Positions 18,625 through 27,153 of a DNA stretch of 37,907 nt are shown in pieces; position 1 is the first letter of the stretch, and every line of letters begins with the position of its first letter. The stretch is from Planctomycetota bacterium (lineage in GTDB: Bacteria > Planctomycetota > UBA1135). The position numbers and the translations under genes were made by a program. The notes below the pieces were generated by a model. The model was given only the letters and a program-made list of their open reading frames with translations. It did not search any database and was not told the origin of the DNA. The stretch spans positions 1 to 37,907 of the forward strand of contig JASMKM010000087.1 of the NCBI GenBank assembly GCA_030749235.1. The letters are read 5' to 3'.

Positions 18625-20307
18625 TCATTCAGCCGGAGTCGCCACGACTCCGGCCCCACCACTCCAACGTGGATCGGCGATTGCTCGCCAGCCATTGCTT
18701 GTGCGGAAGATGGCGTTGACGTCGCCAAGGGTGCTGCGACTCTTGATTGGCTGACCAAGCGTGGAAAGCGCATAACGCATCGACGCATTCAATCGGCGCG
18801 GTTCGAAATGCAAGGTTGGTGGCAGGTCCTGGCGATGAAAGCGCGGCGCGTTCACGGCGCGATAGGGCGACATGCCGAACACATAGCGGTTCAGGATCAC
18901 CTGCAAGACGGAAGTTAGGATTGTCGGGCCACCAGGCGAACCGACTACGGCGTCGACCTTGCCATCCACCACCACGATCGCCGGCGACATTGATGACAAT
19001 GGACGATTGCCTGCAATCACGGCGTTATAGGACGATTGCACCAATCCGAACTGATTCGGCTCGCCTGGCTTGGCTGCGAAGTCATCCATCTCGTTGTTCA
19101 TCACGAAGCCGCCCGGCGCCATCACCTTGGCACCGAAGAGCCCGTTCAGAGTCGTGGTACAACTCACCGCCGCGCCATCACCATCGACCACCGAAAAATG
19201 CGTGGTCTGCAGATGCTCAGCGAAGGGCTGCGGCATGTCGGAATTCGGGCGTGTGTAGTGGGTCCCCGACAGCCTGCGCCGACGCTCACGCAAGTAATCC
19301 TTATCCACCAGCGCCTGCAGGTCAAAATCGCGACCAGCCGGATCGCCCAACCACTTGTTGCGGTCGCGGAATGCGGCGGAGGATGCTTCCCCAATCAACT
19401 GCACCGAACGCACATCCTGGAACCCCCATAGCCTCAGCGGGAAGCCATCCAGGCTCGTCAGCACCTGTTGCAGAAAGATTCCCCCACTAGAAGGCGGCGA
19501 AGCGCCTAGCACTTCACGGCCCTGCCAATCGAAGCGAATCACTGGACGCAGTTCCGGTCGGTAATCACGGAAGTCCTCTACACGAAGGATGCCGCCGCCG
19601 GCATCGCTGGCAGCCACCAGCTCCTCGATGATGGCACCGCCACGCATGGCGTCGATGCCATCCTTGGCGATAGTCTGCAAGGTAGCAGCAAGTTCAGGCT
19701 GACGCAGGCGAGTACCGGCTGGCCAGGCTTCGCCGTCGGCGTCATAGAACAAGCGCGCAGCCAAGGCATCCTTCTTGAAGGTCTTGGCAGCGCGCTGCAG
19801 ACGCTTCACCTCAAGGTGATCTATCACATATCCATTCCGCGCCAATGCAGCCGCCGGCATGACCAACTCTTTCCATGGCAACTTTCCCCAGCGTTGGTGC
19901 GCCTCCCACATGCCGGGCACGGCGCCAGGCACACCGACGGCCTTCCAACCGACGCGCGACCAATCCGCCACTGGCTTGCCGCCTTCATTGAGATACATAT
20001 CGGGAGTCGCGGCGGCCGGCGCGACTTCGCGGAAGTCCAAGAACCAGGCTTCGCCGTTGGCGTCGCGCAACAGGAAGAAGCCGCCGCCGCCGAGATTGCC
20101 CGCATAGGGATAAGTCACCGCCAGTGCGAAATGCATCGCGATCGCTGCATCTACAGCATTGCCTCCGGCGGCGAGGATATCTAAGCCGACCTGAGTGGCA
20201 TCGACCTGTGAAGAGCACACCGCGCCGTATCCATCGGTGGCGAGCGCCTGCTGGGCTGCGGGCGCTACAAGGGGTGAAAGGCTCAAGAACAGTGCTGCAA
20301 CGAACAT
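18625..20307 (-). CDS. ggt: Gamma-glutamyltransferase (glutathione hydrolase)
   Basis: GGT is an exported Ntn-hydrolase that removes or transfers the gamma-glutamyl group of glutathione-like substrates. It matures by self-cleavage into two subunits. A signal peptide covers about the first 19 residues. Family segments are AAGGNAVDAAIAMHFALAV, YAGNLGGGGFFLL, ASPPSSGGIFLQQVL, the cleavage/catalytic threonine at TTHFSVVDGDG (Thr368), MNNEMDDFAAKPGEPN, PLSSMSPAIVV and GSPGGPTI. The length (560) is normal. It begins 24 bases after the stop of the metallopeptidase-like gene, so the two probably form an operon of exported proteins. Confidence 0.95.
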   Translation of the reverse strand: MFVAALFLSLSPLVAPAAQQALATDGYGAVCSSQVDATQVGLDILAAGGNAVDAAIAMHFALAVTYPYAGNLGGGGFFLLRDANGEAWFLDFREVAPAAATPDMYLNEGGKPVADWSRVGWKAVGVPGAVPGMWEAHQRWGKLPWKELVMPAAALARNGYVIDHLEVKRLQRAAKTFKKDALAARLFYDADGEAWPAGTRLRQPELAATLQTIAKDGIDAMRGGAIIEELVAASDAGGGILRVEDFRDYRPELRPVIRFDWQGREVLGASPPSSGGIFLQQVLTSLDGFPLRLWGFQDVRSVQLIGEASSAAFRDRNKWLGDPAGRDFDLQALVDKDYLRERRRRLSGTHYTRPNSDMPQPFAEHLQTTHFSVVDGDGAAVSCTTTLNGLFGAKVMAPGGFVMNNEMDDFAAKPGEPNQFGLVQSSYNAVIAGNRPLSSMSPAIVVVDGKVDAVVGSPGGPTILTSVLQVILNRYVFGMSPYRAVNAPRFHRQDLPPTLHFEPRRLNASMRYALSTLGQPIKSRSTLGDVNAIFRTSNGWRAIADPRWSGGAGVVATPAE

Positions 20308-20331
20308 CGGTCCGCACAGCCTAGCAAGACA

Positions 20332-21639
20332 TCACTTCAGTTTGCCAACCATGTCCTGCGCATCGGGAGTGGCAAAGTACACCGTCACGCGCGTGCCAGC
20401 CAGCTGGATCATTCGCATCATCGGCGCGCGCTTCATGCCGGTCTTGCGCAAGGCGACTGCGAACTCCTCAGCATCCTTTTCGCTGTCCCACTGGGTTTCC
20501 CAATGCATCAGCGCGCGACCGTCGGTATGCACATAAGTCTGGGAAGTGTCACCACCCCAACCAGCCGACGACTCATGCACCATCTTGGCTTGGCCCATGG
20601 AAACTTCCATGGCCGTTGGCAACCTCTTCATGGTCAACATCGCGCAGCCGAACTCGCCGAGCGTATCGGTCAGGACAAGGTTCCAGCCGTCGCCCAAGGC
20701 GGCACTACGATCCTCCATCTTGATGGCGATCGGCGCATCGAACTTCTCCTTATCCCAATACTTCTCTGGGTGGAAAATCTGCTCGCTGGACGTCGGCGGC
20801 GACGTGAAGGCTCGCAGCAAGTCCTCATCGGTAGGTTCCATCATCATGGCCATCATCAGGTTGCTGCTGTCCTTGCGCACCATAAAGGTGGTGCCATCCA
20901 GGTAAGGCAGCGACAGGTTCACAATCATGAAAATCGGCACGCCATCCATGCCTTCTATCATTGCTGACATCATGTCAGCATCCATCAGATCGCCAGCTTC
21001 CAGCCAACCCTCCTGGATACCCTGAAACAAGTAGGCATTGCCGACGGCCGACGCGCTTCCCTCGACGACGCAACGCGCAGCAAACTCGCGATCAGAGTTG
21101 CCCTTGGCACCCTTGAAGATATCGTTGAGGTCGTGGTACTGATGATCCAGCGCGTGCCCGAGTTCATGCGCCATGATGAATTCTGCCATGCCACCGCTGT
21201 TGAAGGTGGAGATCATAAAAAACTTGTCGGTGACCGGGTCGAAGTACCCCCCCACTCCGGCTTCCAACATGTCGTACATGGTCTGCTCATAATCGGCACC
21301 GGGCTCGATGATACCCAGCAGCACGGCGAAATCACTGATAGCCTTTAGACGAGCCTCGCCCATCTCCTCGCGCACCGCCTTAACTGCGAACTCGCGAAAT
21401 TCCTTCGGCGTGTTGATGCCCACTGGCACCTGATGCTTCCACTCCAGGCCGCGAATCTTGGCTACGCGCGGCACAATCTTGACCGCCATCGCCTCGAGCT
21501 CTTCTTGGGTGAGTCCCTTGCTTTCTTCTTCGTCACCCTCCATCTCAATCACATAGGGATCTTCTTGGGCGTACAGAGGTTGACCGCCGACGACGGCGAG
21601 TCCAAATAGCAGGGCAATCAGGGGAGGGAGAGTCTTCAT
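20332..21639 (-). CDS. Putative exported zinc metallopeptidase-like protein (HELGH)
   Basis: The 435-residue protein has a signal peptide (cleavage likely near YAQ-ED) and a charged acidic stretch. Its core contains a zincin motif: EFIMAHELGHALDHQYHDL (His158, Glu159, His162), followed 31 residues later by CVVEGSASAVG, whose Glu193 is a plausible third zinc ligand. The arrangement 'HE..HAL..Q..DL ... vEG.A' recalls uncharacterised bacterial proteins with a predicted metallopeptidase fold. Proteolysis is inferred, not shown. It lies upstream of ggt on the same strand, 24 bases apart, suggesting that both process peptides outside the cytoplasm. It is divergent from the FAD oxidoreductase across 30 bases. 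Confidence 0.82.
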   Translation of the reverse strand: MKTLPPLIALLFGLAVVGGQPLYAQEDPYVIEMEGDEEESKGLTQEELEAMAVKIVPRVAKIRGLEWKHQVPVGINTPKEFREFAVKAVREEMGEARLKAISDFAVLLGIIEPGADYEQTMYDMLEAGVGGYFDPVTDKFFMISTFNSGGMAEFIMAHELGHALDHQYHDLNDIFKGAKGNSDREFAARCVVEGSASAVGNAYLFQGIQEGWLEAGDLMDADMMSAMIEGMDGVPIFMIVNLSLPYLDGTTFMVRKDSSNLMMAMMMEPTDEDLLRAFTSPPTSSEQIFHPEKYWDKEKFDAPIAIKMEDRSAALGDGWNLVLTDTLGEFGCAMLTMKRLPTAMEVSMGQAKMVHESSAGWGGDTSQTYVHTDGRALMHWETQWDSEKDAEEFAVALRKTGMKRAPMMRMIQLAGTRVTVYFATPDAQDMVGKLK

Positions 21640-21669
21640 GGCGTTACTAGAATAAGGTCTACGGGGCTC

Positions 21670-22818
21670 ATGGAGAAACGCAAGCTAATCATCGTCGGAA
21701 GTGGCATTGCTGGTGCGGCTACGGCTTGGTCCGTCGCACAGCGCGGCGGCCGCGATGTGCTGCTGCTAGATGGCGCCACCCAACCAGGCAGCCACTCCAC
21801 CGGTCGCAATGCCGCAATCCTGCGTACGGCCATCCCCGACGCCGCCCTGCACCGTCTGGCGCTTATCTCCGCCAATTTCTACCGCCAGCCTGGCGCCGAC
21901 TTCTGCGGCACGCCGCTGGTGGAAGAACATGGCCTGATGATCATCGCAAACGCCGGTGAAAATTCTCGGCAACTGGAAGCTTGGATTACCAATCCAGCCT
22001 TCGCCTGCCCTAGCGAGAAGCTTGATTTCCAGGCGGTCCGCAAGGCCCACCCCTACTTTCGAGAAGAAGACGGCAGCGCTTGGCTGTTCGCCAACGAAGG
22101 CGGCATCGACGTGCATGCCTTGCTCGAGGCCTATCTCCGTGGCGCTTTGCAGCGTGGCGTAGAGATGCGCACCCGCTGCCAGGTGCGAAGGCTCATCCGC
22201 GAAGGCAATCGGATTCTAGGTGTGGAGACGGCCACCGGCCCGATTCTCGCCGACCAAGTGGTGCTCGCTACCGGCGGTTGGGCCAGCCTGCTCACTGACG
22301 ACCTGCAGTTGCCCCTGCACTTCAACGCGCGACGCCGGCATTTGGTGGTCACTGCTGCCGATACTGCGGTGAAACCTCATGCTCCAGTGGTGTGGAACGT
22401 GGGCGCCGACGAGTTCTACTTCCGCCCCGAAAGTGGCGGCCTGCTGATGTCAGCCTGCGATCACGTCGCCGTGGCTCCGGCCTTGGGCGAGATGCTCGAT
22501 CGAGACGTACTGCCCGAAGTCGCCGAAAAGGCGCTGCGCTGGCTGCCGGGCTTGGCCGATGCTGCCTTCGCCAATGCCTGGGCAGGCATGCGCACCTTCA
22601 GCAAGGACAACCGCTTCGTAATCGGCCCTGACCCGCGTGTGGAAGGCTTGTTGTGGGTGGCCGGTTTAGGCGGACACGGCATCACCTGCAGTTATGCGGT
22701 GGGTGAATTGGCTGCGGATTGGATTCTCAATGGACGGAGCGCTCATCCTTCGGCTCCGGCTCTTCATCCACGACGTCTGCTCTTGAATCGTGAGCAACAT
22801 CAGCTGGCGCGACACTGA
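21670..22818 (+). CDS. FAD-dependent amino-acid oxidoreductase (DAO family, DauA-like)
   Basis: The N-terminal Rossmann motif IIVGSGIAGAATAWSVAQRG binds FAD. It is followed by QPGSHSTGRNAAILRT, which closely resembles the second motif of Pseudomonas D-arginine dehydrogenase DauA, including the STGR. The C-terminal block WAGMRTFSKDNRFVIGPDP ... GLLWVAGLGGHGITCSYAVGELAADWIL is also DauA-like. These enzymes oxidise D-amino acids to 2-oxo acids plus ammonia. The true substrate here cannot be read off, and glycine or sarcosine oxidase-like activity remains possible. The ending ALHPRRLLL matches the usual family end, so the reading frame is real up to its stop although the last 92 bases are also read by the histidine kinase on the other strand. 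Confidence 0.88.
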   Translation: MEKRKLIIVGSGIAGAATAWSVAQRGGRDVLLLDGATQPGSHSTGRNAAILRTAIPDAALHRLALISANFYRQPGADFCGTPLVEEHGLMIIANAGENSRQLEAWITNPAFACPSEKLDFQAVRKAHPYFREEDGSAWLFANEGGIDVHALLEAYLRGALQRGVEMRTRCQVRRLIREGNRILGVETATGPILADQVVLATGGWASLLTDDLQLPLHFNARRRHLVVTAADTAVKPHAPVVWNVGADEFYFRPESGGLLMSACDHVAVAPALGEMLDRDVLPEVAEKALRWLPGLADAAFANAWAGMRTFSKDNRFVIGPDPRVEGLLWVAGLGGHGITCSYAVGELAADWILNGRSAHPSAPALHPRRLLLNREQHQLARH

Positions 22819-23557
22819 GGTCGGCGCCAAAATCAAGTTCACGCTCCAAGCCAAACTCCAGGCGCAGAATCGCACCGCCACCATCTTCGCGATTGAAGCC
22901 GAGCAAACGGCCGCCTAGTCGACGCATCAAACGCGCGACCGAGTGTAGACCCAAGCCACGTACCTTGACATCGTCGCGATTGCCGCTTTGGAACGGTCGG
23001 GTGAGGTCAGCGAGGTGACCTTTGGGAAGACCTGGACCATTGTCGACCACTTCCAACCAGGCGCCATCCTCATGTTCGCCCCAGCGCAGGATTAGGAGGG
23101 CGTCGGCTACTCCGGACATGGCTTCGAGCGCATTCCACATTAGGTTCAGCATGGCGCGCTGCAGGTCCATACGGTTGCCGCGAACTTGTAGGTGGTCTGG
23201 ACCTTCGACCTGAACTTGGACCGCTCCGGCTGCCCGAGCGCGGAAGATTTCGGCAGCCTCGGCAGCTGTAGGCGCCAAGTCCACCGGTAGCAAGCGGGCC
23301 GGTTGGCCTTTAGCGATGCCCAACATCTCCTCGCAGAGCGTTGAAGCATGGGCTGCCGAAAGGCGAATGGCCTCCAAGCTGGTGTGCAGGTTGGCCGGGG
23401 AATTTAGGCCTTCCCCGCCCTTAAAGACCCGTAATTGGAGGTCTGCATGGCCGATGACCGTGCCCAGCAGGTTGCGGATATCGTGCGCTGCCATGGCCGC
23501 ATCGAGGGCATCGCCGTCGTGCGGGTTCGAGGATCTGGAGTAAGGAGGCTTGGTCAT
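22727..23557 (-). CDS. Soluble sensor histidine kinase
   Basis: The 276-residue protein has a DHp domain with the phospho-acceptor His25 in AMAAHDIRNLLGTVIGHADL. The HATPase domain has an N box (NLMWNALEAM, Asn142), G1 (DNGPGLP), an F box (TRPFQSGN) and G2 (GLGLHSVARLM). There is no membrane segment or recognisable sensor domain, so it must receive input from a partner or through the short N-terminus. No response regulator is adjacent; the nearest receiver is the HD-GYP protein 12 kb away. The acidic tail (after about residue 240) lies in the 92-base antisense overlap with the FAD oxidoreductase. It is divergent from the squalene-synthase-like gene across 29 bases. Confidence 0.92.
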   Translation of the reverse strand: MTKPPYSRSSNPHDGDALDAAMAAHDIRNLLGTVIGHADLQLRVFKGGEGLNSPANLHTSLEAIRLSAAHASTLCEEMLGIAKGQPARLLPVDLAPTAAEAAEIFRARAAGAVQVQVEGPDHLQVRGNRMDLQRAMLNLMWNALEAMSGVADALLILRWGEHEDGAWLEVVDNGPGLPKGHLADLTRPFQSGNRDDVKVRGLGLHSVARLMRRLGGRLLGFNREDGGGAILRLEFGLERELDFGADLSVAPADVAHDSRADVVDEEPEPKDERSVH

Positions 23558-23586
23558 GGGGTGTCCCTATGAGAGAATGATTCCCT

Positions 23587-24438
23587 GTGGACTACGGACA
23601 TGCAAGACGTTTTGCGACTAGGGAGGCGCGGCGCATCGCTGGCGACCTCTATCCGGGGCCAGTTCTGATGCCTCGTGGCTTGCTGCGTGGGCTCGATCCA
23701 ATCCTGGCGGTGGCGCTCGGTCCGGCCACTGAAGGCCGCGAATCCTTCCATAACGCATTCGAGCGCATGCTTCGCGGGCGTCCGGACGGCCCGCTGTTGT
23801 TGGCCTTGTGGGGCTCGGCATCGAGTGGTGAGATTCCTCATGAGGACTTACGCCTGATTCTAAAGCGCATGCCCACCTCAATGCCAGTCGATCCCGCCAC
23901 ACGTGGTGAGTTGCTGTCCTATCTGCATCCGCGCGCATCGGTTCTGGCTCGCTGCACCTTGGCCCTAGCTCAACGCAACGAACCCGAAACCCTAGCTCCG
24001 GCCGAGCGCTTGGCCTGCGGTTTCGTCGTCACCCGTCTGCTCACCGACTTACCCCAACATCTGGCCGCTGGCGACCTGCACCTGCCACAATCCGACCTCG
24101 ATGCCGTCGACTTGAGCCGCGAGGAATTATTCGACATGGTCCGCACCCCGGCGGTGAATCGCTTCCTCGCTATGGAATGTGAATGGGCGCGCGACCTGCT
24201 GCGCCAAGGCTTGCCTGTGTGCGAACGCGTCGGCGCGCGCCTGCAACGTGGGTTGCGCGCGGCGGTGTTGCGCTCTGAGATGCTGCTGCGTCGCGTGCGC
24301 AATCCCAATAACGACATTTTCCGCGTCGCTCCCACCTTGAGTGCCCATGAACGTTGGCGATGTGCGGTGCGCGCTTGGCGGCCGCTGAAGGCCAAGGCAC
24401 TGCCACCCGACGAAACCCCGAAGTCGAAGGTATCCTAA
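23587..24438 (+). CDS. Squalene/phytoene synthase-like protein lacking the metal-binding aspartates
   Basis: The second half aligns by eye with trans-isoprenyl diphosphate synthases of the squalene/phytoene (HpnC/HpnD) type: DLHLPQSDL matches '(R)vYLP.edL', then RTPAVNRFLAMECEWARDLLRQG, and a final NDIFRVAPTLSAHERWRCAVRAW that resembles 'yDvf..r..ls...kl.l..ra'. But the catalytic metal sites are gone. The second site, usually NxxxDxxxD, is RLLTDLPQH (Arg150, Asp154, His158), and I find no DDxxD-like first site. The protein is likely a non-catalytic prenyl-binding homologue or a partner of an active enzyme. The start is a GTG. A UbiA-type transferase begins four bases after its stop, so the two are almost certainly co-translated. 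Confidence 0.72.
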   Translation: MDYGHARRFATREARRIAGDLYPGPVLMPRGLLRGLDPILAVALGPATEGRESFHNAFERMLRGRPDGPLLLALWGSASSGEIPHEDLRLILKRMPTSMPVDPATRGELLSYLHPRASVLARCTLALAQRNEPETLAPAERLACGFVVTRLLTDLPQHLAAGDLHLPQSDLDAVDLSREELFDMVRTPAVNRFLAMECEWARDLLRQGLPVCERVGARLQRGLRAAVLRSEMLLRRVRNPNNDIFRVAPTLSAHERWRCAVRAWRPLKAKALPPDETPKSKVS

Positions 24439-24442
24439 GCGA

Positions 24443-25339
24443 ATGCACCCATTCCTAAAGTGCCTGCGCATCCGGCAGTGGACCAAGAACGTGGTCCTCT
24501 TCGCGGGTTTGGCCTATAGCGGTGGTGCCTTCGATACCGACAAGATCTTCACTTCGGTCTGCGCCTTTGCCGCCTTCTGTCTTGGCAGCAGTGCGGTCTA
24601 CGTAATCAACGACCTACTCGACCGTGAGCGCGATCGCCTGCATCCTGTCAAGAAGTTGCGCCCTATTGCTTCGGGCAAAATCTCGTCCAGACAAGCCTTG
24701 GTGCTGGCATCGATCCTCACCCTCGCGAGCCTTGGCATCGCCGTCACCGTCGGCAACATGTTGTGGGCGCTGCTCGGCTATTTCCTGCTGCAAGCCTTCT
24801 ACACGCCATTGCTGAAGCACATCGTGCTGCTCGACGTGTTCTCGATTGCGGCCGGCTTTTCACTACGTGTGCTCGGCGGCGTCTGGGCAGTGGATGCGAT
24901 TCTGTCGCCTTGGCTAGTAGCCTGCACTGTGCAGCTGGCCTTGTTCCTGGCCTTGTGCAAGCGTCGCGCCGAAGTGGCCAACCTCGAGGGCTCCGGCGGT
25001 GAAGCCGCGCAACGACCGATCCTCGCCGCCTATGCCAGTCCAGGTACCGACATGATGGTCGGCATGGTGGGCGCGGTGTTGTTGGTGACCTACACGCTCT
25101 ACACGTTGCTGCCAGCCAATGTCCTAGCAGTAAGCACGCCTGGCTTGGTATCCCGCGCCGGCGCACCCGGCATGGTCTTCACCTTGCCCTTCGTCTACTA
25201 CGGCGTATTGCGCTATCTCTTTCTGGTCTACGGTCACGGCAAGGGGGAGCACCCTGAGCGCGTCGCCACGATGGATTTGCCGATGATCCTGGCAGGCCTT
25301 GGTTTTGCCTCCGTCGCCGCTTACGTCATCTACTTCTAA
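24443..25339 (+). CDS. UbiA-family prenyltransferase, decaprenyl-phosphate phosphoribosyltransferase-like
   Basis: This 298-residue integral membrane enzyme has about eight to nine hydrophobic helices. The opening RIRQWTKNVVLFAGLAYSG, the first Asp-rich motif NDLLDRERDRLHPVKKLRPIASG (Asn56, Asp60, Asp64) and the second region YTPLLKHIVLLDVFSIAAGF (Lys125, Asp131) match the DPPR-synthase branch of the UbiA superfamily. Members of that branch transfer phosphoribose from PRPP to a polyprenyl phosphate, as in mycobacterial arabinan synthesis. The acceptor and product in this organism are unknown, and no DprE1/DprE2-like epimerase genes are adjacent. It sits in a plus-strand cluster with the squalene-synthase-like protein, a DUF362 protein and a GNAT. 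Confidence 0.9.
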   Translation: MHPFLKCLRIRQWTKNVVLFAGLAYSGGAFDTDKIFTSVCAFAAFCLGSSAVYVINDLLDRERDRLHPVKKLRPIASGKISSRQALVLASILTLASLGIAVTVGNMLWALLGYFLLQAFYTPLLKHIVLLDVFSIAAGFSLRVLGGVWAVDAILSPWLVACTVQLALFLALCKRRAEVANLEGSGGEAAQRPILAAYASPGTDMMVGMVGAVLLVTYTLYTLLPANVLAVSTPGLVSRAGAPGMVFTLPFVYYGVLRYLFLVYGHGKGEHPERVATMDLPMILAGLGFASVAAYVIYF

Positions 25340-25379
25340 TCTGCGGTCGCCACCTGCGTGACCGAATCCCGCTAGCACG

Positions 25380-26465
25380 ATGAAAAGTAAAGTCGCCTTG
25401 ATTCGCACAAGCGCGGACACGGTCCTGGAGGATGTTGCGCGTGCGATGGACTTGGGCGGAGCTGCCGACGCCCTACCGGCCGATTCCACTGTGATTCTGA
25501 AGGACAACATCACGTGGCATCTCCCCTTCCTCTCGGCCAACACCACGCCATGGCAATTGGAAGGATCGATCAAGTGGCTGCAGGAGCAGCAGCGCGAGAT
25601 GATTGCGGTTCACAACGACACTGTGGTGACCGACCCAATCGAAGGGCTGGCCAACCTCAAGTTGCAGCCAATCTATAGCGCCTATGGGGTGGAGCAATTT
25701 TTCGTCAACGAGGCCGACAGCGTGACCTGGTCGAAATGGCGGCCAAGCTCGCCCACCCCATCCCTGGATCGTGTCTATCCCGAGGGCACCGAGTTCCCCG
25801 ATCTGTTCCACGGCAAGTCGGTGTTGCACTTCCCCACAGTCAAGACTCATATCTACACCACCACCACCGGCGCGGTGAAAAACAGTTTCGGTGGCTTGCT
25901 GAATACCAAGCGCCATTACTGCCACACCTGGATCCATGGCGTACTTGCCGACCTCATCGCCGTGCAGAAGGAGTTGCACAGTGGCATGTTCGCAATTGCC
26001 GACGGCACCCTAGCCGGCAATGGGCCAGGACCGCGCACCATGATGCCGGTTGAGAAGAACCTGTTCATCGCCTCTTCTGACAATGTGGCGATGGATGCGG
26101 TAGCTGCCCGACTGATGGGCTTCGACCCCTACGAAATTGGCTACTTGCGTGAATGCGCCGAACGTGGTTTGGGTGCCGTCGACGAGGCGGATATCGAGCT
26201 GATCGGCGACGAGGTCGAAAGCGGTTGGGGGTTCACCGTCGGCGATAATGTCGCCTCGCGCTTCGGCGACGTGTTGTGGTTCGGCGCCCTGAAGCGCATC
26301 CAAAACCTGTTTTTCCACACGCCGCTGGTTCATATCTTTAGCGCTGGCTCGCATGTCTTCCATGATGAATGGTGGTGGAAGCGTCACGGACGCAAACGCA
26401 TGGCCAAGGTCGCCGAGGAGACTCAGTGGGGTCGCCTATTCGCCGACTATCGACCAAAACCATGA
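25380..26465 (+). CDS. DUF362 domain protein
   Basis: The 361-residue protein matches the DUF362 pattern: STVILKDNITWHLPF at the start (usually 'v.iKpN...'), a central FPTVKTHIYTTTTGAVKNSFG (usually 'lPklKtH..t..tgalKN.fG'), and GTLAGNGPGPRTMMPV with SSDNVAMDAVAARLMGFDP. There are only isolated cysteines, so the ferredoxin-type cluster domain attached to some DUF362 proteins is missing. The biochemical role of the family is not established. The gene follows the UbiA gene by 40 bases and overlaps the next GNAT gene by four bases, supporting one operon. Confidence 0.9.
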   Translation: MKSKVALIRTSADTVLEDVARAMDLGGAADALPADSTVILKDNITWHLPFLSANTTPWQLEGSIKWLQEQQREMIAVHNDTVVTDPIEGLANLKLQPIYSAYGVEQFFVNEADSVTWSKWRPSSPTPSLDRVYPEGTEFPDLFHGKSVLHFPTVKTHIYTTTTGAVKNSFGGLLNTKRHYCHTWIHGVLADLIAVQKELHSGMFAIADGTLAGNGPGPRTMMPVEKNLFIASSDNVAMDAVAARLMGFDPYEIGYLRECAERGLGAVDEADIELIGDEVESGWGFTVGDNVASRFGDVLWFGALKRIQNLFFHTPLVHIFSAGSHVFHDEWWWKRHGRKRMAKVAEETQWGRLFADYRPKP

Positions 26466-26983
26466 CGGCCGAAGACAGAGTGGAGATCCGACGGGCACGG
26501 CTATCGGACTTACATGTGGTGGTCGAGATAGTGCATGAGGCCGTCGCCTGGATGAAGGGATTCGGCGAGTCCTTATGGACGGACGCCGAGGTCCGACCTG
26601 AGGCCATCGAGACGGATGTGGCGACAGGCAATCATTATCTGGTTCACCGCGGCGATTGCGTCCTGGGAACCTTCTTGATGCAGGATAGTGACCCCGACTA
26701 TTGGCCCGAGGCCGCAACCGGAGAAGCCTTGTATCTGCATCGCATCGTCATTCGTCGCGCCTTCGCCGGTGCCGGTCACAGCAGGACGATCCGCGACTTC
26801 GCCGAGGCCGAAGCGCGTCGCCGCGGGATTTCCTACTTGCGCCTGGATTGCGATCGTGAACGTGCTGGCCTGAACACGCTGTATGCGAAGCTCGGCTTCC
26901 GTTTCCACAGTGAAGTTGAAATCGGTGACTATTACGGCAACCGCTATCAAATGGCGGTTGACCAGTCCAAAGCTAAGGGATGA
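26462..26983 (+). CDS. GNAT family N-acetyltransferase
   Basis: I start this gene at the ATG that overlaps the DUF362 stop (ATGA), giving 173 residues. Longer upstream frames would lie inside the DUF362 gene. The fold shows VEIRRARLSDLHVVVEIVHEA, a central ALYLHRIVIRRAFAGAGHSRTI acetyl-CoA loop, YLRLDCDRERAGLNTLYAKLGF and a final FHSEVEIGDYYGNRY strand. This is the size and layout of the GNAT subgroup acting on small molecules or antibiotics. The substrate is unknown. It is the last gene of the cluster. Confidence 0.87.
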   Translation: MTAEDRVEIRRARLSDLHVVVEIVHEAVAWMKGFGESLWTDAEVRPEAIETDVATGNHYLVHRGDCVLGTFLMQDSDPDYWPEAATGEALYLHRIVIRRAFAGAGHSRTIRDFAEAEARRRGISYLRLDCDRERAGLNTLYAKLGFRFHSEVEIGDYYGNRYQMAVDQSKAKG

Positions 26984-27074
26984 TTTCGACGGCAACCGGG
27001 TTCGACACGAAGTCGACCACCCCGGTGACCGAGTCCCCATGCACGAAGGCGAAGTGCAAGGCAGGGGTAAGCAT
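26973..27074 (-). CDS. Possible 33-residue small protein between yigZ and the GNAT gene
   Basis: An ATG-started frame on the minus strand reads MLTPALHFAFVHGDSVTGVV and continues DFVSNPVAVEIIP to a TAG that lies inside the 3' end of the convergent GNAT gene. The composition looks protein-like (alternating hydrophobic residues, beta-strand pattern). No clear ribosome-binding site is present and I recognise no family. It fills most of a 170-base gap that is otherwise without content I can identify. It could equally be chance or the relic of a longer gene. Confidence 0.2.
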   Translation of the reverse strand: MLTPALHFAFVHGDSVTGVVDFVSNPVAVEIIP

Positions 27075-27153
27075 AGCGGTAAAATGTAGAGAAGTTATAA
27101 CGCTCCGAGTTTACTCCCAGCTGAGCGCCATTGTTTTTCTCCCCTGACAGGCT

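Noticed and set aside
26369-26461. Upstream extension of the second GNAT protein
   Set aside because: The extra residues lie in the DUF362 coding region in another frame and have no domain character; the ATGA overlap start at 26462 fits better.
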